Source: Bacteroidota bacterium (lineage in GTDB: Bacteria; Bacteroidota; Bacteroidia; Cytophagales; Cyclobacteriaceae). From it: a stretch of 64,000 bases of DNA. Both the position numbers and the translations under genes were made by a program. Below, one piece after another: positions 41,404 through 50,161 of the stretch (position 1 is its first letter; every line of letters begins with the position of its first letter). The stretch lies in the NCBI GenBank assembly GCA_023412765.1, contig JAEZBX010000062.1, positions 1 to 64,000 on the forward strand, written 5' to 3'. The notes beneath the pieces were generated by a model. It saw nothing but the letters and a program-made list of their open reading frames with translations, did no database searches and was not told the origin of the DNA.

Positions 41404-42981
41404 ATCTATTACGCTTGACTTTATCCCGGAAAACAACGATTTCCACCAGAAATTGAATATCTGCCTTTTCCTGTCGCGTTCGAAGTTGACATTTCCAGTG
41501 CGTTTTTCTAACGGAACTTCTTTATCCTTATCATTTTTTATCACTGTATTTATCAAAAGCGTTTTCAGGTCGTTGATAACGTTCTTCTTATCTTTTTTCA
41601 AGCCATCAATTTTTAGGTCGCGATAGTTGATTGTTACTTTGCCATTCGACGATATATCATCGTAAGTGAAATTGAAAGTAAGACCTTCCAGGGTTCCAGA
41701 TTGAATACGGACGAAGGCTAGATTTTGGAGTGGTGAGTTTAAATTCTCAAGAGGCATACCGCCGATGGTCCCTTTCGCTACATACGGTTTACGTTCGTCG
41801 TAGGGTAGTTGGAACGTTGCGTCGATCTGAGCTTCGCCCATCAATTTCGCACTTGCATTTAATGTCGCATACTCTTTCTGAATACTGTCTTTGAGATTGG
41901 TTAAGTTCGTTAAAACCGCATTCAAGTCTTCAAAAACAATCGTTCCGGATTCAAAACCTTCCGGTGCAAACTCCTCGTATTCGACTTTTGAATCTTGGAT
42001 CATTATCGTATCCACCTTGACTCCAAAGTTTACTTCGCGAAGCGCTGCGATAGGCAAAGGCTTTACTTTAGTTTCTTTGAAAGGTTCGCGTTTATCCCGA
42101 AATGAATGGACTTCGCCTTCAATGATTTTTATTTTTGAGGCGACAAAAGAACTATCGCGGAGGTGATCATATTTTAGCCCGTCAATTTCAATCTTGCGGA
42201 TAAAGGTATTGATACGATCGATTTGTTTTCCAGCAACTTTTGCAAATTTAAATTTTTCATACTTAGGTGTCAGCCTTATAGAATCTATATTCAAATTGCT
42301 GTCATTACTGCTGGCAGCAATGTTTCCTATTTCGATGGAATACAGTTTAGGGTTAGATATCTTCAACCCATTAATTTGAAACTCAAGATTGTCTATATCA
42401 TAGGCTGCAACTTCAGCGATACCCGCGGTGTCGGACGAGTTGATGCCATTCACATACGCATTTAAGACGCCAGAGTACTCGTTTATAGAATCATTAACAA
42501 TAGAAAAATTAATATCAGTAAGTGTCACCCGTTCAATCGACAATTGCTGCAGCCCTTTTTTGTCGTTGCTGGCGACAGTGTCTTCAGATACGTTTGCCCT
42601 ATTGAAAAGAACATCACCATTGGCGATTTCCGCTTCACCGATAAGGAGAGCTTTATTAGCAATCAGCTGATAAACATTAATTCTGCTAAGCGTCACTCTC
42701 TCAATTTGCGCCTTAGAGGCAACGCTGCTTTCAAGACTGCCCTTTTCAGCAAAATCAATATTGCTTACAGTGATACTTCGAGTGATCAAACTAATGTCGA
42801 GGTCTCCGATCTTTCCTCCGGCTTCTTCAAATTTGGATCTTACTTCGCGAGTTACATAAGAGGAGAGGATCTTTCCTGCAACAAGTAAAAGAATAAGGAT
42901 AGCAACAGAAAATATTGCGATCCACTTCAACACTCGGGTTACAGAGGGCGAAAGAAGATTGGGCATCTCAATACTTTTCAT
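41398..42981 (-). CDS. AsmA/DUF748-like inner-membrane protein
   Basis: A 527-residue protein with one N-terminal helix (about 18-40) and a long, beta-rich periplasmic part with AsmA-like segments: the first is GKIGDLDISLITRSITVSNIDF, then ERVTLTDINFSIVNDSINEYSG and, late, ASAKLMGEAQIDATFQLPYDER and GTLEGLTFNFTYDDISSNGKVTINYRDL. AsmA-like proteins form hydrophobic grooves that may move lipids between membranes. The substrate is unknown. It is preceded 17 bases upstream by an lmo0937-family gene on the same strand, so the two form an operon. Confidence 0.72.
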   Translation of the reverse strand: MKSIEMPNLLSPSVTRVLKWIAIFSVAILILLLVAGKILSSYVTREVRSKFEEAGGKIGDLDISLITRSITVSNIDFAEKGSLESSVASKAQIERVTLSRINVYQLIANKALLIGEAEIANGDVLFNRANVSEDTVASNDKKGLQQLSIERVTLTDINFSIVNDSINEYSGVLNAYVNGINSSDTAGIAEVAAYDIDNLEFQINGLKISNPKLYSIEIGNIAASSNDSNLNIDSIRLTPKYEKFKFAKVAGKQIDRINTFIRKIEIDGLKYDHLRDSSFVASKIKIIEGEVHSFRDKREPFKETKVKPLPIAALREVNFGVKVDTIMIQDSKVEYEEFAPEGFESGTIVFEDLNAVLTNLTNLKDSIQKEYATLNASAKLMGEAQIDATFQLPYDERKPYVAKGTIGGMPLENLNSPLQNLAFVRIQSGTLEGLTFNFTYDDISSNGKVTINYRDLKIDGLKKDKKNVINDLKTLLINTVIKNDKDKEVPLEKRTGNVNFERDRKRQIFNFWWKSLFSGIKSSVIDS

Positions 42982-42998
42982 GATTGAGATGCCTTAAC

Positions 42999-43151
42999 CT
43001 AAACTCTTTCACCGCGAATTAGTCTGAAGATGATCGCTATCACTGCGATAACGAGCAAAATGTGAATCAGACCACCTACGCTATAAACGAAAAATCCAAG
43101 TGCCCATGCAATTAATAAGATTACTGCAATGGCGTAAAGCAGGTTACTCAT
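42999..43151 (-). CDS. lmo0937-family small membrane protein
   Basis: A 50-residue protein read from the minus strand (MSNLLYAIAVILLIAWALG start, RLIRGERV end). It has two hydrophobic segments joined by FFVYSVGGLIH, the hallmark of the lmo0937 family of stress-associated small membrane proteins. Below usual gene-finder length limits. A motif TGGCATGAATTTTTG lies 31 bases upstream (43196 to 43182), similar to those at 41007 and 43327. Probably co-transcribed with the AsmA-like gene. Confidence 0.85.
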   Translation of the reverse strand: MSNLLYAIAVILLIAWALGFFVYSVGGLIHILLVIAVIAIIFRLIRGERV

Positions 43152-43181
43152 ATAGTTTGTTTTTAGTTTGGACGGTCAAGG

Positions 43182-43196
43182 CAAAAATTCATGCCA
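43182..43196 (-). promoter_or_regulatory. Sigma-54-like motif upstream of the lmo0937 gene
   Basis: TGGCATGAATTTTTG followed by CC. TTTG stands at the -12-like position, and a TTGCC is present one base further on, so spacing to a canonical -12 element would be one base too long. Confidence 0.35.
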
Positions 43197-43326
43197 TACT
43201 CAATAGTGGAATTTGCGCCGCTTTTGCAGTTTTCTCTATTGGTACCCGGGCGTTTATTCTACATTTTTTGAGAATTAATTTCTACGATAAATCTTCCAGA
43301 CGGCCCTCTCAAGGGCTACCTAGCGG

Positions 43327-43341
43327 TGGCACGATTTTTTC
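43327..43341 (+). promoter_or_regulatory. Sigma-54-like motif TGGCAY-N5-TTTC before the NtrC operon
   Basis: TGGCACGATTTTTTC, 15 bases upstream of ATG 43356. It has the full TGGCAC -24 element. A GTG that could extend the downstream frame to 43326 overlaps this motif, which favours the ATG. Confidence 0.5.
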
Positions 43342-43355
43342 AATCGGGAGCCATT

Positions 43356-43586
43356 ATGGACTTGCGTGAGGTAATTTTGGGTATATTTCTGGTAACTGGG
43401 ACCTATGTGGGGAGTGCCGTATTTACTATCATTTTGTTTAATCTCTTTTTTCCTTTGAAAACGAAGGTGCGCAGCTTTGACGAAATATATTTGAAAGCAT
43501 CGCGAAAAAATGAAAGCTCTTCAACCAAAAGTACTGTTCCTGTTTTGCCGGCGAATGGAAGGGGTTGGGTAAACATTAATTCATGA
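43356..43586 (+). CDS. Small membrane protein, first gene of the NtrC operon
   Basis: A 76-residue protein (MDLREVILGIFLVTGTYVG start) with one strong transmembrane helix (about 7-33, ending LFNLFFPLKTKV) and a short polar tail rich in S and K. The family is not recognised. It overlaps the next gene by 4 bases (ATGA), which shows tight translational coupling to a REC-only protein and, 27 bases further, an NtrC-family activator. It could be a membrane anchor or small sensor for this signalling unit; this is inference from context. Confidence 0.65.
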   Translation: MDLREVILGIFLVTGTYVGSAVFTIILFNLFFPLKTKVRSFDEIYLKASRKNESSSTKSTVPVLPANGRGWVNINS

Positions 43587-43942
43587 ACAGAATTCTGGTA
43601 GTTGATGACGAAATCGAGATTTGTCTTCTGGTTACGAGGTATCTGAAGAAAATGGGTTTTGACGCTTCATATGCGCTATCGATATCAGAAGCCATGGCAA
43701 AAATATCCAGGATATCATTTGATCTATTGTTTGTCGATCTAAATTTGGCCGATGGGTCTGGATACGATCTGATAAACACTTTACATGAATCAAATGTATC
43801 TTCTAAGATCGTAATTATTAGCGCCTACGACGGAGAACGTCAAAAGGCATTACAGAAGGGTGCTTCTTTGTTTATGGCAAAGCCCTTTACAAAGAAGGCG
43901 ATATCCGAATCTCTTGAAAAACTAAACTTTTTATCGAAATAA
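43583..43942 (+). CDS. Single-domain response regulator
   Basis: A REC-only protein of 119 residues: VVDDEIEICLL, acceptor D52 in LLFVDLNLADGSG, Ser/Ala in IVIISAYDG and Lys in FMAKPFTKKA. No output domain. Start ATG overlaps the stop of the preceding small gene (ATGA). The sequence around the acceptor (DLNLADGSG) lacks the usual Pro after the acceptor loop and is of the NtrC-receiver type, as is that of the next protein (DYRLPDFTG). It may be a phosphate sink or relay for that activator. Confidence 0.88.
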   Translation: MNRILVVDDEIEICLLVTRYLKKMGFDASYALSISEAMAKISRISFDLLFVDLNLADGSGYDLINTLHESNVSSKIVIISAYDGERQKALQKGASLFMAKPFTKKAISESLEKLNFLSK

Positions 43943-43969
43943 AAGACTGTACCAATCCAAACTATTGAT

Positions 43970-45358
43970 ATGCCAAGAATACTCATTATTGATGACGATA
44001 AGGATATATGTTTAGTTCTGTCCAAGTTTCTAATGAAAAACAATTATGAAGTTGATGTGGCGCACAGGGGTGATGAGGGGCTAAAATTGTTAAGGGCACA
44101 TGACTACACGTTAATCTTATGTGATTATCGATTACCTGATTTTACCGGGGTCGAAATGTTGAGAAAGATCAAACTTTTGCAACCCAGTGTGGCAGTAATC
44201 ATTATAACGGGATATTCTGATGTGCGGACCGCCGTAGAGACCTTCCGGTATGGAGCCAATGATTATGTAACCAAGCCGTTGTATCCAGATGAATTATTGG
44301 TGACCATCAAGGAGACAATTGCCAAGAACGAAAAGCGAAATTCCTCTGAGTCTGAGGAATCTACTCCTGAAGTAAAAAGGAATAAAAGTAACGCAACACC
44401 TTTAAACTTCATCGTTGGAAAAAGCGTACAGTCACAGACCGTGCAGCGCTATATCGAATTGATTGCGCCATCAGACATGTCTGTAATAATTAACGGTGAG
44501 ACTGGGACAGGGAAAGAATTTGTTGCACAGGCCATCCATAGGCACAGCAAACGGGCAGGCTATCCTTTCGTTGCGATCGACTGCGGTGCTCTTCCTAAGG
44601 AGTTGGCTGGTAGCGAATTGTTCGGGCATATCAAAGGTGCTTTTACTGGGGCTGTGAGTGACAAACAGGGAAGTTTTGAGGTTGCCAACGGAGGCACTAT
44701 CTTCCTGGATGAGATCGGCAATCTTTCTTACGAGAACCAAATTAAACTGCTCCGGGTAATTCAGGAACGAAGAATTAAAAGGATAGGGGCCACAAAAGAT
44801 ATTCCTATCGATGTTCGCATTATTGCTGCGACTAATGAAGACCTTACAAAATCAGTTAAAGAAGGACGATTTCGCGAAGATCTATATCATCGACTCAATG
44901 AATTTAAAATACAGCTGTCGCCTTTGCGCGAACGCAAGGAAGACATACTGATCTTTGCAAATTATTTTCTGGATAAGGCGAACCAGGCATTGCATAAAAA
45001 TGTAAAGTCATTTTCTCCGGAAGTCCTTACACAGATCACAAATTATTTCTGGTATGGTAATCTTAGGGAATTGAACAATGTGGTTCGCAGGGCCGTACTG
45101 CTTACGGTAGGCGATGAAGTTCAATCAGATAGTTTGCCTCAAGAGATAATCCAAGCACATTCATCGCTGATTTTACCAGGCGACCTTGCTGATGACAGCG
45201 TTGGCTTGCTTAAATCAATCGCAGGCTCTGCTGAACGGCAAGCAATTATTGACGTCCTCGAAAAAGTTAATTATAACAAATCAAAGGCAGCTGAATTGCT
45301 CAAGATCGATCGCAAGACGCTTTACAACAAACTTAAGCTTTATAATATACAGGCATAA
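43970..45358 (+). CDS. NtrC-family sigma-54-dependent response regulator
   Basis: A 462-residue transcription activator: REC domain (1-120, acceptor D52, KPLYPDE), AAA+ sigma-54 interaction domain (about 145-375) with Walker A GETGTGKE (from residue 176), the sigma-54-contacting GAFTGA loop (from 223) and Walker B TIFLDEIG, and a Fis-type HTH at the C-terminus (AIIDVLEKVNYNKSKAAELLKIDRKTLYNKLK). It remodels sigma-54 RNA polymerase at -24/-12 promoters. The gene is third in an operon whose own promoter region holds TGGCAC-N5-TTTC; related motifs stand before several small stress genes. A strong hairpin follows the stop. The kinase at 48464-49912 has the matching H-box class. Confidence 0.95.
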   Translation: MPRILIIDDDKDICLVLSKFLMKNNYEVDVAHRGDEGLKLLRAHDYTLILCDYRLPDFTGVEMLRKIKLLQPSVAVIIITGYSDVRTAVETFRYGANDYVTKPLYPDELLVTIKETIAKNEKRNSSESEESTPEVKRNKSNATPLNFIVGKSVQSQTVQRYIELIAPSDMSVIINGETGTGKEFVAQAIHRHSKRAGYPFVAIDCGALPKELAGSELFGHIKGAFTGAVSDKQGSFEVANGGTIFLDEIGNLSYENQIKLLRVIQERRIKRIGATKDIPIDVRIIAATNEDLTKSVKEGRFREDLYHRLNEFKIQLSPLRERKEDILIFANYFLDKANQALHKNVKSFSPEVLTQITNYFWYGNLRELNNVVRRAVLLTVGDEVQSDSLPQEIIQAHSSLILPGDLADDSVGLLKSIAGSAERQAIIDVLEKVNYNKSKAAELLKIDRKTLYNKLKLYNIQA

Positions 45359-45380
45359 CCTTATTCAGGTTTGTCCGCGA

Positions 45381-45418
45381 ATGACATGGTGCCTGGAATT
45401 GACCAGGACACCTGTCAT
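45381..45418. terminator. Bidirectional terminator, long hairpin
   Basis: ATGACA-GGTG-CCTGG pairs with CCAGG-CACC-TGTCAT, about 15 bp with two single-base bulges and a 6-nt AATTGA loop. It lies 22 bases past the NtrC-type stop and 40 bases past the stop of the converging porin-like gene, so it can serve both. Confidence 0.7.
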
Positions 45419-45458
45419 ACTGCATTAGGGTTATTCGATGTTTCAATTGCGTCTAGCG

Positions 45459-46088
45459 CTACCGGTTCAGGGCAAGCGCAATGTACAATTGTGCTACTGA
45501 GTTTTTAGAATCACCAATTAATAATTTGGCCGCGTCGCTATCCGCAAGCTTGGCCAGACCATAGTTGTATCTCGCACCGACTTGCACACTTCCGAAATTT
45601 AGTCCGAATCCACCCGATAAGCCGTAGTCAAATGATTTAAGGTGATCCCGATCTATTTCATCCGTACCATTCCCAAGGTCTCCATCGTGGGAAATATTTG
45701 CGCCCAGCAGGTAACTCACATACGGCCCTACGTGAATCTCTGCATCTTCACCCAGCTTAAAAACTGCCAATACCGGCAGGTCAAGATAGCTAAGGTTGTA
45801 CTTTACGGTCTGATCAAAGAAGTTACCACCATATTCAATTTTTGATCCTTTTGTAGAGAATAGCAATTCAGGTTGAATGGCAAAAACATCCGAAGAGATT
45901 ACTTGCCCGTAAAAACCAACATTAAAACCAAACCGTGCATTTTCATCATCAACGTCGTCGACATATAAGTTGCTCACGTTTAGTCCACCCTTCACGCCTG
46001 CCCGCATTTGTGCGAACACCTCATTGGAAATGCCACTGGCAAATCCAACCACAATGCATACTGTAAAAATCTTTGATATCTTAGTCAT
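45459..46088 (-). CDS. Outer-membrane beta-barrel protein (PorT/OMP_b-brl family)
   Basis: A 209-residue protein with a signal peptide (ending SNEVFAQ, about 27) and an eight-stranded barrel pattern: AGVKGGLNVSNLYVD, FGFNVGFYGQVIS, AIQPELLFSTKGSKIEYGG, LSYLDLPVLAVFKLG, EIHVGPYVSYLLGA, YGLSGGFGLNFGSVQVGARYNYGL and the C-terminal YIALALNR. This is the common Bacteroidota small porin-like family; some members move proteins (PorT), most have no known role. A palindromic hairpin lies in its 5' leader. Converges on the NtrC-type gene. Confidence 0.88.
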   Translation of the reverse strand: MTKISKIFTVCIVVGFASGISNEVFAQMRAGVKGGLNVSNLYVDDVDDENARFGFNVGFYGQVISSDVFAIQPELLFSTKGSKIEYGGNFFDQTVKYNLSYLDLPVLAVFKLGEDAEIHVGPYVSYLLGANISHDGDLGNGTDEIDRDHLKSFDYGLSGGFGLNFGSVQVGARYNYGLAKLADSDAAKLLIGDSKNSVAQLYIALALNR

Positions 46089-46109
46089 AATGTATTGTTG
46101 TTGTTTATT

Positions 46110-46132
46110 TGGCTCATCTAAAAAATGAGCCA
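46110..46132 (-). promoter_or_regulatory. Hairpin in the leader of the beta-barrel protein gene
   Basis: TGGCTCAT (46110-46117) pairs with ATGAGCCA (46125-46132), 8 bp with a 7-nt loop, 22 bases upstream of the start codon of the minus-strand gene. On the minus strand the arm reads TGGCTC-N5-TTAG, a weak relative of the sigma-54-like motifs. It could be an operator palindrome or an mRNA structure. Confidence 0.4.
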
Positions 46133-46221
46133 GAATGAGAAACGTTTATGCGGGCTGTGAACGTTATAATAAATTAACTTCGATAGACTTTTTTCCACAA
46201 GCTGTAGATGCTTAACCCCAT

Positions 46222-48426
46222 ATGAGAAATTTCTATATCAAGCTGATGTTTTTGGTTATTGTAATGGTTTTGGTTGCCGTAAGTCTTATGACTTATAAGA
46301 ATCTTAGCAACTATATCAAAGAAGTAAATTTAACTCGGCATTCCAGGGATGTGTTCAGAGCACTTGAACAAACGTTATCAACGATCAAAGACGCAGAAAT
46401 CGGTCATAGGGGATTTTTGCTCACACGCGATACTTTTTTTCTGGCGCCATATTATTCTTCCATAAATAAAGTAGCGCCGCAAATGAGAACCCTCGACAGT
46501 CTTGTGCAGGGCAATATGATAATGGTTAAGCAAGTAGATACTTTAAAAAGTTTGATCAACGAACAATTCGCAATTATAAACCGATCATTTCCTTTGACGA
46601 TCAACGATCCGGTTCCGCTTGAAGGGCCAGAGAAAGATCTGATCCTTAAGGGTCGTAGAAACATGGATCAGGTTAGGTCTATTATAAGAAGGCTTTCTGA
46701 AGAGGAGGGGAAAATATTGGTAGAACGTTCATCGAAGGAGACTGATTTCAGAAATGTTGCTCCGATCGCACTCTTGCTCTATACGCTCGTTGCACTTGCT
46801 GGGGTCTCGCTGTTGTTCTCGAAGGTGATTGATGCCCTCGATAAGCAACGCATGGCCGAAGTACGCTTGAATAAAAATATTCAGGCGTTGAAGAGGGAAG
46901 TGGGAATTCGGGAGTTCATTCAGAAGACGTTGCGCAGAGTACTTGATACGTCACTGGATGGTATTATGGCTTTCAAAGCGATTCGCAGCGAGATTACGAA
47001 GGAGATTGAGGATTTTGAATTGAGCTTATCGAATGCCAATGCCTCTAAGTTGACCGGCAAAACAGAAAAGGAGTTGATTGGAAAACATCTGCTTGAAATT
47101 TTTCCCTTGGTGAAAGAGGATGGTGTCTTTGAAATTTATAAAGAGGTAGTGCTTACCGGCAAGCCCGTCCAATTCGAAAAACTTTTTCGCAACAATTCCA
47201 CACCAGACGAGTGGTACAACATAACCGCAGTACGGTGGGAAGATGGATTTGTCGTGACGTTTACAGATATAACAAATCAAAAAAGGCAGCGATTGACACT
47301 CGAAGAACGGGGTCTGCTATTGCGAGAAGCTGAGGCATTGGCAAACATGGGAAGTTGGAAATGGGATGAGACAAATCAGGTAATGGTTTGGTCTGACGGA
47401 TTGTATAAAATTTTGGACCGGCATCCGGAGTCTTTCGTGCCGAACTGGGATTCGTTTTTTGAACAAGTATACCATGAAGACAAACCTGCGGTTGAAAAAT
47501 TCCTAGCCGACATAAGAAACAAAAAGGAAGGCGCCGCCATTGAATACAGGATCAAATCGAATGGGACCTTAAAGTACGTGTCATTGAATTCAAGATCGCC
47601 TTCAACAGCCGTCTCCCAGTTCGATATACTGGGAACGGTCGTCGACATTACCGACCGTAAAATGTATGAAACGCAGCTGGAACAATATACTGCCGAGTTG
47701 AAGCGCTCCAATGAGGATTTGGAACAATTTGCTTATGTGGCATCCCACGATCTCCAGGAGCCGCTTCGGAAGATCAGGGCATTTGGAGACCGATTGATAA
47801 ACCGATACAAGTCGCAGCTGGACGGCCAGGGTGAAGATTACATTAAAAGAATGCAATCTGCCTCAACCAGGATGCAAACATTGATCGAAGATCTGCTGGC
47901 ATTCTCACGGGTCTCGCGCAGTAATGACGTCTTTCAGACGCTGGATGTAGACCAGATTATTTCAGAAATTAAAGATGATCTTGATATACAAATCAAAATT
48001 GAAGGAGCGGATTTCAAACTTGGCAAAATACCACCTATTACTGGTGAAAAGACGCAGATCAAACGTCTCTTTCAAAATTTAATTAATAATGCCATCAAAT
48101 TCCATAAACCCAATGAGGCCCCCGTTGTTGAAGTAACAGGAATGAAAATCACCCCGCTTCAAATACGGAGGGAATTTGGAGTAATGCTCCCGGAAAATTC
48201 ATACGTGAAGATATCCATAAAAGATAATGGGATTGGTTTTGATGAGCGTTTTACCGAAAAGATTTTTAACATTTTTCAACGCTTGCACGGCAGAACCGAA
48301 TATGAAGGGACTGGAATTGGTCTCGCGATTTGCCGCAAGATTGTGGTCAATCATCGCGGATTCATCACTGCTAAAAGCAGGGAGGGCGTAGGGTCGGAAT
48401 TTATCGTAATATTACCTTCGGGCTGA
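46222..48426 (+). CDS. CHASE3-PAS-PAS sensor histidine kinase
   Basis: A 734-residue inner-membrane kinase. Membrane helix 1 (about 7-25), CHASE3 periplasmic sensor (about 30-175, with the conserved IKDAEIGHRGFLLT), helix 2 (about 182-203), a short linker, a PAS domain (about 235-355), a PAS_3 domain (about 370-485, ending TVVDITDRK), then HisKA with VASHDLQEPLRKI (H509) and HATPase_c (NLINNAIKFHK, DNGIGFDERF, GTGIGLAICRKI). The H-box class is the same as in the REC-kinase at 29456. No receiver domain. The next gene begins 37 bases after its stop with a REC domain, so the two form an operon and probably a relay. Confidence 0.93.
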   Translation: MRNFYIKLMFLVIVMVLVAVSLMTYKNLSNYIKEVNLTRHSRDVFRALEQTLSTIKDAEIGHRGFLLTRDTFFLAPYYSSINKVAPQMRTLDSLVQGNMIMVKQVDTLKSLINEQFAIINRSFPLTINDPVPLEGPEKDLILKGRRNMDQVRSIIRRLSEEEGKILVERSSKETDFRNVAPIALLLYTLVALAGVSLLFSKVIDALDKQRMAEVRLNKNIQALKREVGIREFIQKTLRRVLDTSLDGIMAFKAIRSEITKEIEDFELSLSNANASKLTGKTEKELIGKHLLEIFPLVKEDGVFEIYKEVVLTGKPVQFEKLFRNNSTPDEWYNITAVRWEDGFVVTFTDITNQKRQRLTLEERGLLLREAEALANMGSWKWDETNQVMVWSDGLYKILDRHPESFVPNWDSFFEQVYHEDKPAVEKFLADIRNKKEGAAIEYRIKSNGTLKYVSLNSRSPSTAVSQFDILGTVVDITDRKMYETQLEQYTAELKRSNEDLEQFAYVASHDLQEPLRKIRAFGDRLINRYKSQLDGQGEDYIKRMQSASTRMQTLIEDLLAFSRVSRSNDVFQTLDVDQIISEIKDDLDIQIKIEGADFKLGKIPPITGEKTQIKRLFQNLINNAIKFHKPNEAPVVEVTGMKITPLQIRREFGVMLPENSYVKISIKDNGIGFDERFTEKIFNIFQRLHGRTEYEGTGIGLAICRKIVVNHRGFITAKSREGVGSEFIVILPSG

Positions 48427-48463
48427 ATTTGAATTTCTGAAAAGAATATAATGTTTTGAAAAT

Positions 48464-49912
48464 ATGAAGACGACGGCAGTTAAGGTATTGTTGGTTGAGG
48501 ACGATGAGGATGATGTTTTGCTCGTGAGAGAATTTCTCTCTGAAAGCGGCAATTTTAATTTTGAATTAGAGTGGGAACCAAAACCTGAGCAGGCCAGACT
48601 GAAAATGGTCCTGGGCAATCATGATGTCTTTCTGATCGATTATCGTCTTGGAAGTGAAACCGGTCTTGATCTTATCAAATTCGCGCAACAAAAAGGTGTA
48701 ATTACCCCCAGTATTTTGCTTACAGGGCAGGGCGACCTCAAGGTTGACTTGGACGCAACCCGCTTTGGTGCTGCCGACTATTTGATAAAAACGGAACTGA
48801 ATGCACCAATGCTTGAGCGAAGCATTCGTTACGGTCTCAGCCAGGCAAAGGTTATCCGTGAACTTGATGAGAAAGAGAAAAGGTACCGTTCGCTTTTTGA
48901 GCGTTCTATCGACCCTATCTTTCTTGCCAACGAACATTTAAAGCTGGTCGATGTGAATGAATCGTTCACAAATTTCTTTCATTACAGTAAGCAAGAGGCG
49001 TTGCGTTTAAAGATAAAGGACCTGTTTGCCAATGAACAAGAGTATGAGGTCTTTCACAGCACCTTGAAAGATGTGGAACAGATCCGCGGGTTTGATACGG
49101 CGCTCGTTTCAAAAAGTGGTTCGAAAAAAGCATGCCTCGTAAACTGCGTTTTTATCCCTGACCAACTTTCCGAGTTCTGTTGTTACCAAGGCATAATTCA
49201 CGATCAGACTATGCGCAAGAAGGCAGAGAGAGATATGCTCATCGCTGAAAGGCTTTCAATGACAGGAAAGATTGCCCGAACGATAGCACATGAAGTACGA
49301 AATCCCCTTACGAATCTAACACTTGCGTTTGATCAGCTGAAAGAAGAAATGCCGCCCGACAACCCGGATGTGAAGTTGTATTCTGAAATAATTGAACGCA
49401 ATGCTAACCGAATCGAACAGCTCATTAGCGAAATGCTTAATTCATCGAAACCAAAAGAATTAAATCTGGAACTTACGCCGATTACTGAAATTCTTGAGCA
49501 AACTCTGGCTCTATCTATAGACCGCATTAATCTAAATCAGATCAAATTAGAAAAGAATCTGCAGCAGGATCTGCCTAGAATTCTACTGGATCGTGAGAAA
49601 ATAAAAATTGCGCTGCTTAATATTATTATCAATGGGCTTGAAGCGATGCAACCTGGCACTGGTATACTCAAGATAACAGCTGAACAAAAAAATGGATGTA
49701 TAATGACGGTGATCAGCGACAATGGTAAAGGCATTGCTCCTGACGAAATTGAGAAATTATTTGACCCTTTTTATACTGATAAGCCCGGTGGAATGGGGCT
49801 CGGGCTCACCTCCACAAAAAATATTTTAAATAGTCACAATGCTGAAGTCGAAGTGCAAAGTGCTGTAGGAGAAGGTACTACTTTCACTATTGTGTTTAAA
49901 CTTCCTGAATAA
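48464..49912 (+). CDS. REC-PAS histidine kinase with NtrB-type H-box
   Basis: A 482-residue soluble hybrid. Receiver first (1-125; VEDDEDDVLL, IDYRLGSETG), then a PAS domain (about 140-250, SIDPIFLANEHLKLVDVNESFTNFF), HisKA with IAHEVRNPLTNL (H276) and HATPase_c (about 370-482; NIIINGLEAM, DNGKGIAPDEIEKLF, GGMGLGLTSTKNIL). The HEVRNPL box belongs to the NtrB/AtoS class, whose members phosphorylate NtrC-family regulators. An NtrC-family activator without a neighbouring kinase lies at 43970-45358, so pairing is likely. The receiver is probably phosphorylated by the membrane kinase encoded just upstream. Confidence 0.92.
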   Translation: MKTTAVKVLLVEDDEDDVLLVREFLSESGNFNFELEWEPKPEQARLKMVLGNHDVFLIDYRLGSETGLDLIKFAQQKGVITPSILLTGQGDLKVDLDATRFGAADYLIKTELNAPMLERSIRYGLSQAKVIRELDEKEKRYRSLFERSIDPIFLANEHLKLVDVNESFTNFFHYSKQEALRLKIKDLFANEQEYEVFHSTLKDVEQIRGFDTALVSKSGSKKACLVNCVFIPDQLSEFCCYQGIIHDQTMRKKAERDMLIAERLSMTGKIARTIAHEVRNPLTNLTLAFDQLKEEMPPDNPDVKLYSEIIERNANRIEQLISEMLNSSKPKELNLELTPITEILEQTLALSIDRINLNQIKLEKNLQQDLPRILLDREKIKIALLNIIINGLEAMQPGTGILKITAEQKNGCIMTVISDNGKGIAPDEIEKLFDPFYTDKPGGMGLGLTSTKNILNSHNAEVEVQSAVGEGTTFTIVFKLPE

Positions 49913-50161
49913 TTTTTTCGCGTATATAAGCGTTCTACATCGTTAGCGGTAAATTTTTCACGATGCCGCACATAACCTTTCATCTGGGTTGGTGTTCTTG
50001 ATGCACGACACCTGATTGTCAATTGCATTTTCTGTGTGAGGCGACAGCTGATCGAATTTTATTCGAGGTTATAGAAAAAAATTTTTTTTGTTCGCAAAAA
50101 ATATTCTATATGCAACGCAGTGACTAGATCAAAATCTGTAACATAACAAAATTGAAGACTC

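Noticed and set aside
43182..43196. Canonical sigma-54 promoter before the lmo0937 gene
   Set aside because: A TTGC is present, but the distance from TGGC is one base longer than the strict spacing; kept only as a weak relative of the shared motif.
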